Positions 12,031 to 24,400 of a stretch of 64,000 bases of DNA are shown here, piece after piece (the first letter of the stretch is position 1; each line of letters starts with the position of its first letter). The notes below the pieces were generated by a model. The model made no database searches. It was not told the DNA's origin and saw only the letters and a program-made list of their open reading frames with translations. The stretch covers positions 39,955,183 through 40,019,182 of the forward strand of contig CM064683.1 in the NCBI GenBank assembly GCA_032717465.1. Reading direction: 5' to 3'. A program made the position numbers and the translations under genes. This DNA is from Coenobita brevimanus (Eukaryota; Arthropoda; Malacostraca; Decapoda; Coenobitidae).

Positions 12031-13773
12031 CCTCTCGTGGACGCATCCTGTCTGTTATTACATTCCAGCTAACGCTATACGTTTTAGTTCACCTAACACT
12101 ATCGTGGACGCATCCTGTCTGTTATTACATTCCAGCTAACGCTATACGTTTTAGTTCACCTAACACTATCGTGGACGCATCCTGTCTGTTATTACATTCC
12201 AGCTAACGCTATACGTTTTAGTTCACCTAACACTATCGTGGACGCATCCTGTCTGTTATTACATTCCAGCTAACGCTATACGTTTTAGTTCACCTAACAC
12301 TATCGTGGACGCATCCTGTCTGTTATTACATTCCAGCTAACGCTATACGTTTTAGTTCACCTAACACTATCGTGGACGCATCCTGTCTGTTATTACATTC
12401 CAGCTAACGCTATACGTTTTAGTTCACCTAACACTATCGTGGACGCATCCTGTCTGTTATTACATTCCAGCTAACGCTATACGTTTTAGTTCACCTAACA
12501 CTATCGTGGACGCATCCTGTCTGTTATTACATTCCAGCTAACGCTATACGTTTTAGTTCACCTAACACTATCGTGGACGCATCCTGTCTGTTATTACATT
12601 CCAGCTAACGCTATACGTTTTAGTTCACCTAACACTATCGTGGACGCATCCTGTCTGTTATTACATTCCAGCTAACGCTATACGTTTTAGTTCACCTAAC
12701 ACTATCGTGGACGCATCCTGTCTGTTATTACATTCCAGCTAACGCTATACGTTTTAGTTCACCTAACACTATCGTGGACGCATCCTGTCTGTTATTACAT
12801 TCCAGCTAACGCTATACGTTTTAGTTCACCTAACACTATCGTGGACGCATCCTGTCTGTTATTACATTCCAGCTAACGCTATACGTTTTAGTTTAGTTCA
12901 CCTAACACTATCGTGGACGCATCCTGTCTGTTATTACATTCCAGCTAACGCTATACGTTTTAGTTCACCTAACACTATCGTGGACGCATCCTGTCTGTTA
13001 TTACATTCCAGCTAACGCTATACGTTTTAGTTCACCTAACACTATCGTGGACGCATCCTGTCTGTTATTACATTCCAGCTAACGCTATACGTTTTAGTTC
13101 ACCTAACACTATCGTGGACGCATCCTGTCTGTTATTACATTCCAGCTAACGCTATACGTTTTAGTTCACCTAACACTATCGTGGACGCATCCTGTCTGTT
13201 ATTACATTCCAGCTAACGCTATACGTTTTAGTTCACCTAACACTATCGTGGACGCATCCTGTCTGTTATTACATTCCAGCTAACGCTATACGTTTTAGTT
13301 CACCTAACACTATCGTGGACGCATCCTGTCTGTTATTACATTCCAGCTAACGCTATACGTTTTAGTTCACCTAACACTATCGTGGACGCATCCTGTCTGT
13401 TATTACATTCCAGCTAACGCTATACGTTTTAGTTCACCTAACACTATCGTGGACGCATCCTGTCTCTTATTACATTCCAGCTAACGCTATACGTTTTAGT
13501 TCACCTGACACTATCGTGGACGCATCCTGTCTGTTATTACATTCCAGCTAACGCTATACGTTTTAGTTCACCTAACACTATCGTGGACGCATCCTGTCTG
13601 TTATTACATTCCAGCTAACGCTATACGTTTTAGTTCACCTAACACTATCGTGGACGCATCCTGTCTGTTATTACATTCCAGCTAACGCTATACGTTTTAG
13701 TTCACCTAACACTATCGTGGACGCATCCTGTCTGTTATTACATTCCAGCTAACGCTATACGTTTTAGTTCACA
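12031..13773. repeat. 67 bp satellite array, about 26 copies, nearly perfect
   Basis: The unit starts ctatcgtggacgcatcctgt, continues ctgttattacattccag, then ctaacgctatacgttttag and ttcacctaaca: 67 bp. Successive 'atcgtggacg' positions (12101, 12168, 12235) confirm the period. Copies are almost identical. I see one 5 bp internal duplication (ttttagtttagttcacc, near 12890), one g-to-c change (tgtctcttatt, near 13465) and one a-to-g change (cacctgacac, near 13505). The first unit differs (ccctctcgtgg) and the last ends ttcacataaagg, as expected of array edges. No long open frame. Strand is arbitrary. Confidence 0.98.
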
Positions 13774-14134
13774 TAAAGGTTAGTAAAGGAGCCTAAGAGT
13801 GTCAATATTCTTTGGAATCCTGCTGATGCAAACTATGTGGTTAATACCAAGGTGCAATATGTCAATTAGTGTCTACAAAAGTGCTGCAAAGTATCCTATG
13901 CTGGCAAATTACCTGCCTGGCATTATACTTGTGCTGCCCACACAGGATTTTACGAGGGTACACAGGAACCGAGGAGAAAAAAACACGATTTACCATTTTA
14001 TCGTAACTAAGGAATTTATCGAAAAGTACATTTTCATTTTACGACGGACAGTTTTACTCAGCTTAAACAGTCTTACCGTATGTCTTATTAGACCAGAGCA
14101 CGCGATAACAGAGCTGGATTCCGTTTTCTTTGTT

Positions 14135-14182
<48 letters not shown>

Positions 14183-14244
14183 CATAAAAAAAGTAAAAAA
14201 TAAGACTGTGATGAGAAAAAGCGAATTATGAGACATGATGGGCG
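13774..14244. other. Unassigned sequence ending in (GT)n
   Basis: A (GT)21 tract lies at 14139-14180. The 127-residue frame reading into it shows no domain. Confidence 0.45.
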
Positions 14245-14245
14245 A

Positions 14246-15333
<1,088 letters not shown>

Positions 15334-15589
15334 TAGGGGAGTGCTGTTTATGGTGAGGTGTGGGGAGGTGACTGTGTTCTGCTGTCCAGTTTGTGAGAAG
15401 GGTCACTGTAGAATTGGCCGGGCTTCTGTCTGCTGGTCTCATTCCTATAAATATCTGTTTATCTATCTACCACTCTCCTTGTTTACGTACTTACCTTTTT
15501 GTCTATTTATTTCCATCAATTGTACGTTTCAGTCATAGGCTACTATAACCTTGCATCAAATGACGTATCATTTTCATTCCTTCTGCATC

Positions 15590-16476
15590 CAGACGATTAT
15601 ATTTTAATCTTGCGGCAGGCCTCATGTAGTGAATGGTTTAATGAAAGCTTTATCTAACCCCTCTGGCTGGGAAAGTTGCTCCTAAACTACACAAAATTGT
15701 CTGAGGGTGTCAAGAATGTAATGAAGAGAGCACTTTAACCCTGCAACACCCTCTACCATCAACTGGTCTTTGGCCTGAATATATGATACGGTCCTGTGAC
15801 CTTCATTTTCGATAGATTACTCTCCAAATAAACTTACTGTACTTCACTGTTGTCTAGTCTTTAACCTTTCTAACAACTTTCAGTCAAATTATATGAATAA
15901 TGTTTGTGTTAACCTTGCCTTATAACCTTGGCTTTTGACCTATCCCTGTGAAAATGAATTTTGACCTCTTCCTGGGGCCTTTGACTGTTTGTGCTCAGGA
16001 TTGAATCCTTTTATTCATGCCTTAGCCACAACCATTCCACAAAGTTTGTTTTAATCGAGCAAAATATTTACGTTGGCCTTGCCCTGTGACCTTGAACTTA
16101 TACGATTCTATTGTCCCTAAAAACAAGATATTTACTGCTTCTATTACCTTTAGTCATTAACTAAGACTGGTTAAAAACGGAACAATTTGTATAGGGTATT
16201 TAGTTGTCAATAACAAACACATGTAACATTGACCTGTGTCTTTCACCTGTTGCTTATTTTTCTCAAAAATGAAACATATCATTCATGCCTAATGATTATC
16301 CCTTCCATGTTTGGTTAAAACTACATCAAGCTTGCCCAAATTGAGTTTGCTAGGTCAGTGTTTGACCCAGCCCTGTAATCTTGACCTCTGACCTGTTGTT
16401 TTCAAAAACTAAACCTCCTCATTCGCTGACCCACAACCCGTCAACCTGTTTATTAAAATCGAATTTAGTTATTCTG

Positions 16477-16478
<2 letters not shown>
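15590..16478 (+). repeat. Outer flank of the large inverted repeat, left copy
   Basis: This matches the reverse complement of 36170-36880 over most of its length. Shared landmarks in order: ggtttaatgaaagcttt, taacccctctggctggga, gttgctcctaa, ttaaccttgccttataacc, tttattcatgcctta, attccacaaagtttg, ttgccctg..gaccttg, gtatagggtattta, aataaacacatgta, gctaggtcagtgtttgaccc, and cgctgacccacaacccgtca. Identity looks like 70-80% by eye. Its 'gaccttgacctt'-like words recall the repeat at 1-580. No coding frame. Confidence 0.85.
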
Positions 16479-16543
<65 letters not shown>

Positions 16544-16554
16544 GCGCGCGCGCG
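16479..16554. repeat. (CA)n(CG)n microsatellite
   Basis: About 28 CA units ending in a (CG)7 run. The partner position in the right arm (36102-36169) holds a (GT)n, so the tract was already present before the inverted duplication or lies at a shared hot spot. Confidence 0.97.
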
Positions 16555-16870
16555 TCATCGAACTGGCGTTAATTTGACCTAAAATCGACTTCTCACTCCC
16601 TTAAATTGTCATTCTTCTTTGAACTTCTTTTCATCTGTCAGTCTCAAATTTCATTTTTCGCTGCATTCTTTTCCCTTTTTTGTTCTCTCTTTCTCTTTCT
16701 TCTTTTCCTCCCTTTTGTTTCTTTTTCTTTATAATGTTTTTCTTGCTTCTTGTCTTTCTTTCTTGTATCACAGCGATAATACTACCAGGGAGGTGGGAGC
16801 CACGGTGATATTAAGGCGGTGCGGCCTGAGATTCTAACAAAGGTGTCTTGAGTTCCACCTTGTTCAGATA
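16555..16870 (+). repeat. Composite repeat unit L1 (left arm)
   Basis: The segment just inside the CA tract (aatttgacct.., ctcactcccttaaattg, tctcaaatttcatttt) pairs with the reverse complement of 35930-36090. The module at 16770-16860 (gcggcctgagattctaacaa, aggtgtcttgagttc) pairs with 35735-35825. A polypyrimidine stretch separates the two in both arms. Confidence 0.8.
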
Positions 16871-17019
16871 ATACTCCTGTTTTTGTCAACCTTATTATCT
16901 TTTTCTTTTTCCGATTACATTCCTTATTCTTCTCAGTATTTCTTCATTCGTGTTTTTCCAGTTTATGACATTTTTCTTCCTCCTATTATTCGTTTTTTAT
17001 ATGCTCATCATCCGTAGCG

Positions 17020-17470
17020 TACATCAGCGTCCTCATCACCATCATTTCCATCAACATCATAATAACGTATTGCATATCACCACTGCAAACACCACCACCA
17101 CCACCACCATCATCATCATCAGTATTCACACAGTTAACAATGTACCCAGCAATGCCTATTTCACGATCATTATATTCATCAACATCATACGGTAGTACCC
17201 TACTTCATATCACCATCATCATTTCCATCACCTTCATTATCATCATCATAGTAATCAATATCTTCATCATTATCCACAGTTGCAACCTACATCACTATCA
17301 TCACATTATCACATTCATCATCACCATCATCACAATTACCAGCATTAGGTACGTTAGATCACAGCCACCACTATATTACAGCATCACAAGCTACAAGAGA
17401 GGTAGGAGGCGAGATGAAGTAAGGTGCAGCGGCCTGGGACTCTACTACACCTGGACTGAGTTCAAACCTT
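17020..17470 (+). repeat. Composite repeat unit L2: (ATC/ACC)n plus conserved module
   Basis: About 330 bp of degenerate atc/acc triplets leads into the best preserved module (17340-17466): gatcacagccaccactatat, tacagcatcacaagctacaa, gagaggtaggaggcgagatg, aagtaaggtgcagcggcctg, ggactctactacacctg. The reverse complement of 34850-34990 matches with only a few differences over about 120 bp, and is likewise preceded by (atc)n. Open frames here are Ile/His/Thr low complexity. Confidence 0.88.
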
Positions 17471-18280
17471 CACCCTTATCTCCACCAACGTCACTTTTTC
17501 TTCCTTTCCCTCTTCCCTTCCTTGTCTACTTTTTCTATTTATTTTTTCGTTTCTCCTTTTCCTTCTTCCATACTTATTCCTCCCCTTTTCATTCTTTTTC
17601 ATTCCATTGTTCTTTTTTATTACTCTCTCATATCTTTCTTCCCATATTTTTTTTTAACATTCCTTCATCTCTCGTTTTCCTTCGTCCTTGCTTTCTCCAC
17701 TAACACCATACGCAACGTGAAAGGTAAGAGGTAAGATGAAATAGGGTGGAGCGGCATCATTTTCATTTTTTTTCTTTTTCCTTCATTTCTTGCTTTGTTT
17801 CATTCTCCTCCTTCTTATTATCCCTGTCTTTCTCAGTTTCCTTCATGTTTTCCTTTTTCTACTCCTCTTTGGCACTTCCATCTTCCCTCTCTTTTCTTTC
17901 TTTTCTTTCCTGTTGTCTCAATTCATTTCTTTCTTCCTCGTTTTTTCTTTCTCGTTCTTTTTCTTTCTCTCTTTTCCTTCTTTTTCCACTCTATACTGTG
18001 GCCAAAATGGACGATTTTATGCCTATTTGAAATTTTAGTCCCGACCCACCTGACACTGACCCCCTTACCGCTAACTGGGGAGTGACCCTCCTGTTGTAAT
18101 GAGACGTGTTATATTATGCAATTTTGAAAGATGCACCTCTAGGTTTTGGTTTCATGTCCATATGACGAATTTGAAAGGAGTAATGGCGAAAAAACTGTTT
18201 TTACATTTTATATTTTGGGGGTCTACAGCCTGGGCCTTGGCCCAATTTGGCCCAAAATTTTATCAGGTGATCAGAAGGTC
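17470..18280 (+). repeat. Polypyrimidine spacer with module L3
   Basis: The tract is T/C-rich on the plus strand. A shortened module lies at 17700-17757 (aacgtgaaaggtaagaggta, gatgaaatagggtggagcgg) and pairs with the reverse complement of 34195-34290. From 18000 to 18280 the base composition is balanced (contains ggccttggcccaatttggcc); I see no partner for this piece and no gene. Confidence 0.7.
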
Positions 18281-18800
18281 ATAGCCCATCATCCCTGTTT
18301 ACACTTCCACATCACACCTTTATGTATCCTGTTTCACGTGTTTATTTTCATTAGTCTATTTTTCTTACTCTGCTTTTGAATTATCTAATTTTCTTTTTAT
18401 TTCTCCTTTTCTTAGTTCCTTGTTTAGTTGTTTCTCTTTTACTTTAGTCATTTCGATTTTCCTCGTTTCTATACTTTCACCATTCTCTTCTTTTTTTTTT
18501 TCAACCTTTTTTGTTCCCTTTACCTATATTTCTTGTTTTTCTTGTCGATATTACAGCATCACAAGGTACAAGAGGTAGGAGGCGAGATGAAGCAAGGTGG
18601 AGAGGCCTGGGACACTGCTACAGGTGTACTCAGATAACACCTGTTCCATTTATACCTCTTTTATTTTTTACCACATTACTTTCTATCCTTGGCCTATATT
18701 TCACATTTTTCATCATTCTCGTCTTCCTTTCCTCCTGTTTTCTCACTTCTCTTCTTTGGTTTCCCCTTTCCTTTATGTTTGCCCTTTCCTTTCATGTTTT
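18281..18800 (+). repeat. Composite repeat unit L4 (left arm), truncated by LINE insertion
   Basis: 18295-18360 (acacttccacatcacacctt, then cgtgtttattttcatt) pairs with the reverse complement of 29600-29700. The module and its 3' flank at 18547-18760 pair with the reverse complement of 29170-29430: attacagcatcacaaggtac, aagaggtaggaggcgagatg, gacactgctacaggtgtact, cagataacacctg, accacattact. The match looks about 90% over more than 200 bp. The unit is cut near 18800, where an RTE-like LINE begins. Confidence 0.9.
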
Positions 18801-19332
18801 TCTGTGAGTGATTGGTTTCCCGTGAGAGTGGGGCCGCGACAGGTATGTGTGATGTCGCCTTGGTTGTTTAATATTTATATGGATGGTGTTGTAAGGGAGG
18901 TGAAGCAAGAATTTTAGGTGGAGGTCTGAGTCTGGTGAATGTTGGTGGTGGAGAGTGGAATCTGAAGCAGCTGCTGTTTGCAGATGATACTGCACTGGTG
19001 GCTGATTCAGAGGAGAGATTGAGACAGTTGGTAGAGGAGTTTGGAAGGGTGTGTGAAAGGAGGAAATTGAAAGCAAATGAGAATAAGAGTAAAGTGATAA
19101 AGCGTGCGAGGTCGGTAAATGGTAGAAGGATCAATATAGATTTGAATGGTGAGTTGCTTGAGGAGGTAGAGTGTTTTAAGTATTTAGGGTCACATGTTGC
19201 TGTGGATGGAAGAATAGATGCAGAAGTGAAGTTTTGAATGAATGAAGTAGGAAAGATGCTGGGAGGAATGAAAAAAGTGTTAAGATGTCGTTCGCTTAGA
19301 ATGGATGTAAAGAGAAGGCTTTAGGAGGGTGT
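18801..19332 (+). mobile_element. Second RTE-like LINE family, 5' part (host of a nested insertion)
   Basis: Plus-strand reading gives VCVMSPWLFNIYMDGVVREV (RT palm) at about 18843-18902, then LLFADDTALVADSEERLRQL with the catalytic FADDT at about 18978, KLKANENKSKVI, and EEVECFKYLGSHVAVDGRID near 19190. A stop/frameshift follows at 19235, but the reading resumes with RRLGGMKKVLRCRSL-like sequence to 19330. It then breaks at a poly-T, the reversed 3' end of another LINE. Its C-terminus continues at 22664 after 3.3 kb of foreign sequence. 5'-truncated, inactive. Confidence 0.85.
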
Positions 19333-22300
19333 TTTTTTTTTTTTTTTTTTTTTTTAATGCGAGGAAGAAGGAACCAAAGGCCATGAGCCTGCAGTAACAG
19401 TTCCCTCCAAGAGAAAAACAAAATACAATAGAGAGCCAAATTCAAGATCCAATTATTTTGAGATGCCTGGACACACTGCGTTTGAAAGACTGGAGATCAT
19501 AGGCAGCAGGAAATACAGACAGAGGGAGACAGTTCCAGACCTGACCTGTTGCATAAATGAAAGACTGGGAGTAACGGTTAACTCTTGCATTAGAGAGTTG
19601 GACAGAAAAAATATGAGAGTTTGCTGCCATACGGGTGCTACGCGCCCGTCGTAGAGGTGGAGGAATGCAAGCAGACAGTTCAGAGGAGCAGTGATCATTA
19701 AAGTAGCGATAGAAAAGAGATAAAGATGCAACAGTGCGGCGAAGAGACAGAGGTTGAAGGGAGTCAGTAAGAGGAGGAGAGTTAATGAGACGAAAAGCCT
19801 TTGACTCCACCCTATTGAGAAGAGCTGTATGTGGGGAGCCTTCCCACACATGAGAGTTGTACTCCACACAGGGGCGGATAAAACCCCTATATAGAGTCAA
19901 CAATTGTGCAGGGGTAAAGAAAGAGCGGAGTTGGCTTAGCACACCCAATCTCTTGGAAGCAGATTTTACAAGAGATGTAATATGATCTTTCCAAGATAAG
20001 TCCCGAGTAAATGAAACCCCAAGCATGTTCAAGGATGATGCAGGATTAAGCTGAATATTATTAAACATTAGTGGGTATACCTGTGGAAGATTTTGTCGGG
20101 TTGATAGGTGTAAGAACTGAGTCTTAGATGCATTAAAGACAACCATAGTATTTTTACCCCAGTCCGAGATACGAGCCAAATCAGACATTAGGTGTGCCAC
20201 AGCCTCATCCCTTGCTTGTTGAAGTAACTGTCGAGATGGGCGTTGCGGGAACCGAATAGAAAGGTGAAGGGTGGAGTCGTCAGCGTATGAGTGGATAGGG
20301 TTAGATGTACAGCTTAGAAGATCATTGATGAATAAAAGGAAGAGAGTTGGTGATAGGACAGAGCCCTGAGGAACACCACTGTTGATAGTTCTAGGAGAAG
20401 AACGATGGCCGTCTACAACAGCGGCTATAGAACGACCAGAAAGGAAGCTAGCGATGAAGGCACAGATAGAAGGATAGAAACCGTAGGAGGGCAGTTTGGA
20501 AATTAAAGATTTATGCCAGACTCGATCGAAAGCCTTTGAGATGTCAAGTGCAATGGCAAAGCTTTCTTAAAGTCCCGAAAGGAGGATGACCAGGAGTCTG
20601 AAAGGTAGGTGAGAAGATCAAGCCAGTGGGCGTCCTGACGGAACCCATACTGACGATCGGAAAGAAGGTTGTGATAGGAAAGATGCCTTTAAATTTTTCT
20701 ATTAAGAATTGACTCGAAAACTTTTGAAATAAAGGACGTTAAAGCAATTGGACGATAGTTGGAGGGTTGGGAGTGGTCACCCTTCTTTGGGACTGGCTGA
20801 ATGAGAGCAAACTTCCAGCAAGAAGGAAAGGTACAAGTTGACAGACAAAGGCGAAAGAGTTTGCCTAGGCAGGGTGTAAGCACAGAAGCACAGTTCTTGA
20901 GAACAACAGGAGGGACCCCATCAGGCCCATATGCCTTGTTAGTACTGAGGCCAGTGATGGCAGAAAATACATCAACTGAAGAAATTTTAATGTCAGCCAT
21001 GGAAGTCAGAGGGGGAAGTGATGGAGGAACAGCACCGGAATCATCTATGGTAGAATTGGAGGAGTAAGTCTGTGCGAAAGTCTGCTTTATCAGAAAAAGA
21101 AATAGCTACAGAACCATCAGAGTAGAAAAGAGGAGGGAAGGATGATGAGGTAAAGTTGTTAGAAAGATTTTTGGCAAGATGCCAGAAGGAGCGGGAAGAA
21201 TTCGAGTCGGAGAGTTGAGAGCATTTAGTATGGATGAAATTATTTTTGGTAGAGCGAAGAACAGACTTAGCATGATTCCGGGCAGAAACGTAAAGATGAT
21301 GTGATTCAGGGGTGGGTTGGCTCCGGTACCTTTTGTAGGCCCTCTCCTTGTTGCGGACAGCATTAGAACAAGCGTGATTAAACCAAGGCTTTCTTGCATT
21401 AGTCAAAGGATATGAGAAAGGAATGTATGCTTCCATGCCCGAGAGAATAACCTCCGTAATGTCATAAGGCACACTCAGATGGCTCCCGGCCACGGAAGCA
21501 ATAATCATTCCAGGGAAAATCAAAGAAGTACTGCCTGAGGGCCTCCCAGTCCGTGGCTCCAAAATGCCACAGACGACGTTTCACTGGAGGGTTCACAGGC
21601 CGTACCGGAGTGATAGGACAGGTTAAGGTAATAAGGTTGTGATCGGAGGAGCCCAACGGAGAGAAAAGATTAACAGAGTAAGCAGAAGGATTAGTTGTGA
21701 GGAAGAGGTCAAGTATGTTGGAGCTCTCTCCAAGGCGGTCAGGGATACGTGTAGTGTGCTGTACAAGCTGCTCTAGGTCATTAAGGATAGAAAAGATGTA
21801 GGCTTGTTCACCAGGTGGATCCGTGAAATTAGAGGAGAGCCAAAGGTGGTGGTGAACATTGAAATCTCCAAGAATGGAGATTTCAGAGAAAGGAGAAATG
21901 GATAGAATGTGTTCCATCGTAGAAGTAAGATAGTTGAAGAATTTTTGATAGTCAGTAGAATTAGGGGATAAGTAAACAGCACAGATATATTTAGTCAGAG
22001 AATGACAGGAAAGCCGAAGCCAGAGTGTGGAGAATTCAGAAGAATCAAGTTCAGGAACACGAGAGCAAGATAAGTCGTTGCGTATATATACACAACAGCC
22101 ACCTTTGGCTTTAAAATGAGTATAGAGAAAGTAGGAGGATACAGAAAAGGGTTTGCTGTCAGTTGCCTCAGACAGCTGAGTCTCCGTTAGAAAAAGAAGG
22201 TGAGGTTTAGAGGAGGAGAGGTGGTGCTCAACAGAGCGAAAGTTAGAGGAAAGGCCACGAATGTTGCAGAAATGAAGAAGAAGAGAGTCAGACCGTGGTT

Positions 22301-22640
22301 CCAGGCACCTTGAGTCGTCACCCGGAGATGGGCAGATGGTGGGGGCATTTATGGTCCCCCCCCCTGGGGACTCCGAGGCTTGATAAGACGACGCCATTTT
22401 GGTAAATTTTGAATAGGAAGTGTAGTGTGTACTGTGCATGTAGTTTGTTGAAGACAGTTAGAGAAATTTGTACTGGAGAGCATGCTGGCCTACTCTCTGT
22501 GTAACTGAGACACTGAAAAAGTTCAGCAAAGGGGGATGGTCAGGAACTAGTCCTGAGGGCTGATGAAACGGGAGCTCCAGCACTCCCTGTCATCAGCTTT
22601 CCATCCACCTCGGGAGTACTGCCCTGCTCGACTGGTGCTA
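19333..22640 (-). mobile_element. LINE family A, copy 1: near full-length EN-RT element, nested in an RTE-like LINE
   Basis: The minus strand runs from an untranslated leader (about 22640-22440) through endonuclease and RT to a 3' end with a poly-A of about 24 (poly-T at 19333-19356). The endonuclease (325 residues, 21462-22439) shows [37 protein letters not shown] and LGSSDHN, the expected APE-type catalytic series. RT motifs: ITGLSTNKAYGPDGVPPVVL (20.9 kb), VPKKGDHSQPSNYRPIALTS (20.77 kb), ALDISKAFDRVWHKS (20.53 kb), SGVPQGSVLSPTLFLLFIND (20.35 kb) and YADDST (20.28 kb, catalytic pair intact). The C-terminus ends near 19442. Frame changes near 21500, 21045, 20620 and 20566 separate the pieces. 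It belongs broadly to the Jockey/CR1/I assemblage; the exact clade is unresolved. Confidence 0.93.
21462..22439 (-). CDS. LINE A endonuclease domain, intact frame (truncated by frameshift at its 3' side)
   Basis: A 325-residue frame starts with a short leader, then [14 protein letters not shown]. The APE-like endonuclease nicks target DNA before reverse transcription. Visible catalytic and structural motifs in order: N in CNIRGL (about residue 58), E in LTETQL (about 87), Y and P in YLSPNS, D and N in GDFNVH (about 194), and D-H in GSSDHN (about 268). The frame then passes into [14 protein letters not shown] connector sequence and stops. No separate ORF1 (gag-like) is visible upstream: only about 200 bp of leader precede it. 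Two in-frame Met codons are 14 residues apart; the second (MASSYQ) lies in a purine context and may be the true start. Confidence 0.85.
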   Translation of the reverse strand: MHSTHYTSYSKFTKMASSYQASESPGGGTINAPTICPSPGDDSRCLEPRSDSLLLHFCNIRGLSSNFRSVEHHLSSSKPHLLFLTETQLSEATDSKPFSVSSYFLYTHFKAKGGCCVYIRNDLSCSRVPELDSSEFSTLWLRLSCHSLTKYICAVYLSPNSTDYQKFFNYLTSTMEHILSISPFSEISILGDFNVHHHLWLSSNFTDPPGEQAYIFSILNDLEQLVQHTTRIPDRLGESSNILDLFLTTNPSAYSVNLFSPLGSSDHNLITLTCPITPVRPVNPPVKRRLWHFGATDWEALRQYFFDFPWNDYCFRGREPSECAL

Positions 22641-23315
22641 CAGTCTACTCCTCACAACTGCCTTATATGACTGCGTTATATGGGGCTGAAACCTGGAAAA
22701 TGGGTGTAACACAGAGGAAAAGTTTGAATGTAATGGAGATGAGGTGTCTGAGGAGTATGTGTGGAGTGACGCGTATGTATCGAGTGAGAAATGATGAAGT
22801 GCAAAGGAGAACTGGAGTTGTTCGGGAGATGGCTGGTAGAGTTGAGCAGAGGGTGTTGCGATGGTTTGGGCATATGGAGAGAATGGATAATGAGCGATTG
22901 GTGAAAAAGATAACTAGATCTGATGTGAGAGGTGTAAGGCTGAGAAGGAGACCACGAATAGGATGGATGGACAATATGAAGAGAGCATTGGATGCGAGAG
23001 GGATGTCTGTTGAGCAAGGAAGAGTGGCTGTGCGCATTTGGTCTGATCAGCTGATCAGGTCAGGCGCGGGTAAGGTGATGGTTCTATTATGATGTGGCAG
23101 CGGTAAACCAGCTCTGCTGTCGGGCCCTGCTGCAGATGTCACTGATTGCACTGCACAGTTGACCCTCGTGCGGTGTGGTGCCGTGAGGATCTGTCCCTTC
23201 TCCCCTTTGGGGCTAAGATGCGAATGAATGTGTTTGAATGGATGAGTAAATGGGGAGTGTGTCGTCCTGTCTCGGCTACGTCCGTTTCCTTGGGGGAAGC
23301 AGCCTAGGTATATAG
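22641..23315 (+). mobile_element. Second RTE-like LINE family, 3' part (continues 18801-19332)
   Basis: The frame resumes at about 22668 with TALYGAETWKMGVTQRKSLN, then MEMRCLRSMCGV, VEQRVLRWFGHMERMDNERL, RRRPRIGWMDNMKRALDARG and WSDQ, the C-terminus typical of this LINE group. It is 141 residues to a stop at 23092. A 3' UTR follows and ends near 23310 in tatatagatagacag, a tandem tail like that of the other RTE-like copies. Together with 18801-19332 it makes a single element split by LINE A. The junction at about 22640-22666 shows no clear target-site duplication. Confidence 0.85.
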
Positions 23316-23740
23316 ATAGACAGATTTTCATTTCGTTCATATTGTCTCGTTTGCTTTCTTCCCTTCTCATTTCTAGTTTTTTACTCCATTTCCTTGTTCC
23401 ACTTTACTGTCTTTGATCACTATATTACAACAAAAAAGCAACATGAGAAATAGAAACCAAAGTGAAGCAGGGTGGAGCCAGTAGGGGCCAAAGTGAAGCA
23501 GGGTGGAGCCAGTAGGGGCCAAAGTGAAGCAGGGTGGAGCCAGTAGGGGCCAAAGTGAAGCAGGGTGGAGCCAGTAGGGGCCAAAGTGAAGCAGGGTGGA
23601 GCCAGTAGGGGCCAAAGTGAAGCAGGGTGGAGCCAGTAGGGGCCAAAGTGAAGCAGGGTGGAGCCACTAGGGACCAAAGTGAAGCAGGGTGGAGCTACCT
23701 GGGACACAAATGAAGGTGTCTGGAGTTCAATCCGTCTTAC
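23316..23740 (+). repeat. Composite repeat unit L5 with a 31 bp minisatellite (8 copies)
   Basis: Flanks (ctgtctttgatcactatatt, acaacaaaaaagcaac; downstream cacaaatgaaggtgtctgga) pair with the reverse complement of 28985-29075. In the right arm the module has one 'ccaaggtgaagtagggtgga' segment. Here that segment is repeated every 31 bp from 23461 (also 23492, 23523, 23554, 23585, 23616, 23647, 23678), the core word being agtgaagcagggtggagcc. The array gives three overlapping minus-strand open frames with Pro/Leu/Trp periodicity, which are not genes. Confidence 0.93.
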
Positions 23741-24400
23741 TTCCTAGGTTCCTTTTCTTTTTTTCTTTTTTCTTCCATTTTCTTAATGCTTCCTTCTTTC
23801 CTTTCCCTTATATTGTCCCTTGTTTCATGTCCTCCTTTTTTCCCTCCTATTCATTCCTCGTTTCCCATTCATTTACTTTTTTTTTTTAATTCCTTCCCCT
23901 TTCCACCATTTTTATCCGCTCTTCTCATTTACTTAACCTTGTATGCCTTCCATTCCTGCTTGGTTTATTAATACTCTTTTTTTTCCACTCCAAATTGTAT
24001 TATGTAATATTTCAGTGTTTTTTCTAAGTTTAATTCATTATTGTTCAGTGTTCCTTCTTGCTTGCTGGCGGTTGGTGGGTCTGCTCGACCAGACAGACTA
24101 GTAGTTCAACAACAACAACACTCTTGTTCTCTTTCTCTATTATACTGCAGCATTATCGGATTTAATAGAGGTAGGGGGTGGGGTGAAATGATGTTGTTAT
24201 CATCAGCTCTAATATTTTGTTCATCATTATTATCACCATCACCACCACCACATTACCCACCACTTGCACCACTATCATCATCACAGTTATAATCCAGACA
24301 GTTATGATTATCACAATCAAAATTTACCTACATCTCCCCTGCCATCATCACCACCTCCATCATCATTATCGTACTTGTAACACCACCAACATTAGGCACA
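23741..24400 (+). repeat. Polypyrimidine spacer, partial module and (ATC/ACC)n
   Basis: 23741-24000 is almost pure T/C with poly-T runs. A degraded module lies at 24138-24197 (gaggtagggggtggggtgaa). 24200-24390 is atc/acc triplets. This is the spacer pattern of the composite repeat family. Confidence 0.65.

Noticed and set aside
12031..13773. CRISPR-like array
   Set aside because: The 67 bp units are directly tandem without variable spacers, and the context is eukaryotic. It is a satellite.
17522..18085. Phe/Leu/Ser-rich frames resembling transmembrane proteins
   Set aside because: They lie in polypyrimidine spacers of the composite repeat and have no conserved start, motif or partner frame in the right arm.
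23373..23707. Three overlapping minus-strand frames with a repeated Pro-Leu-Trp motif, resembling a repeat protein
   Set aside because: The 31 bp period is not a multiple of three, so all three frames stay open by cycling through the same array. This is a minisatellite, not a gene.
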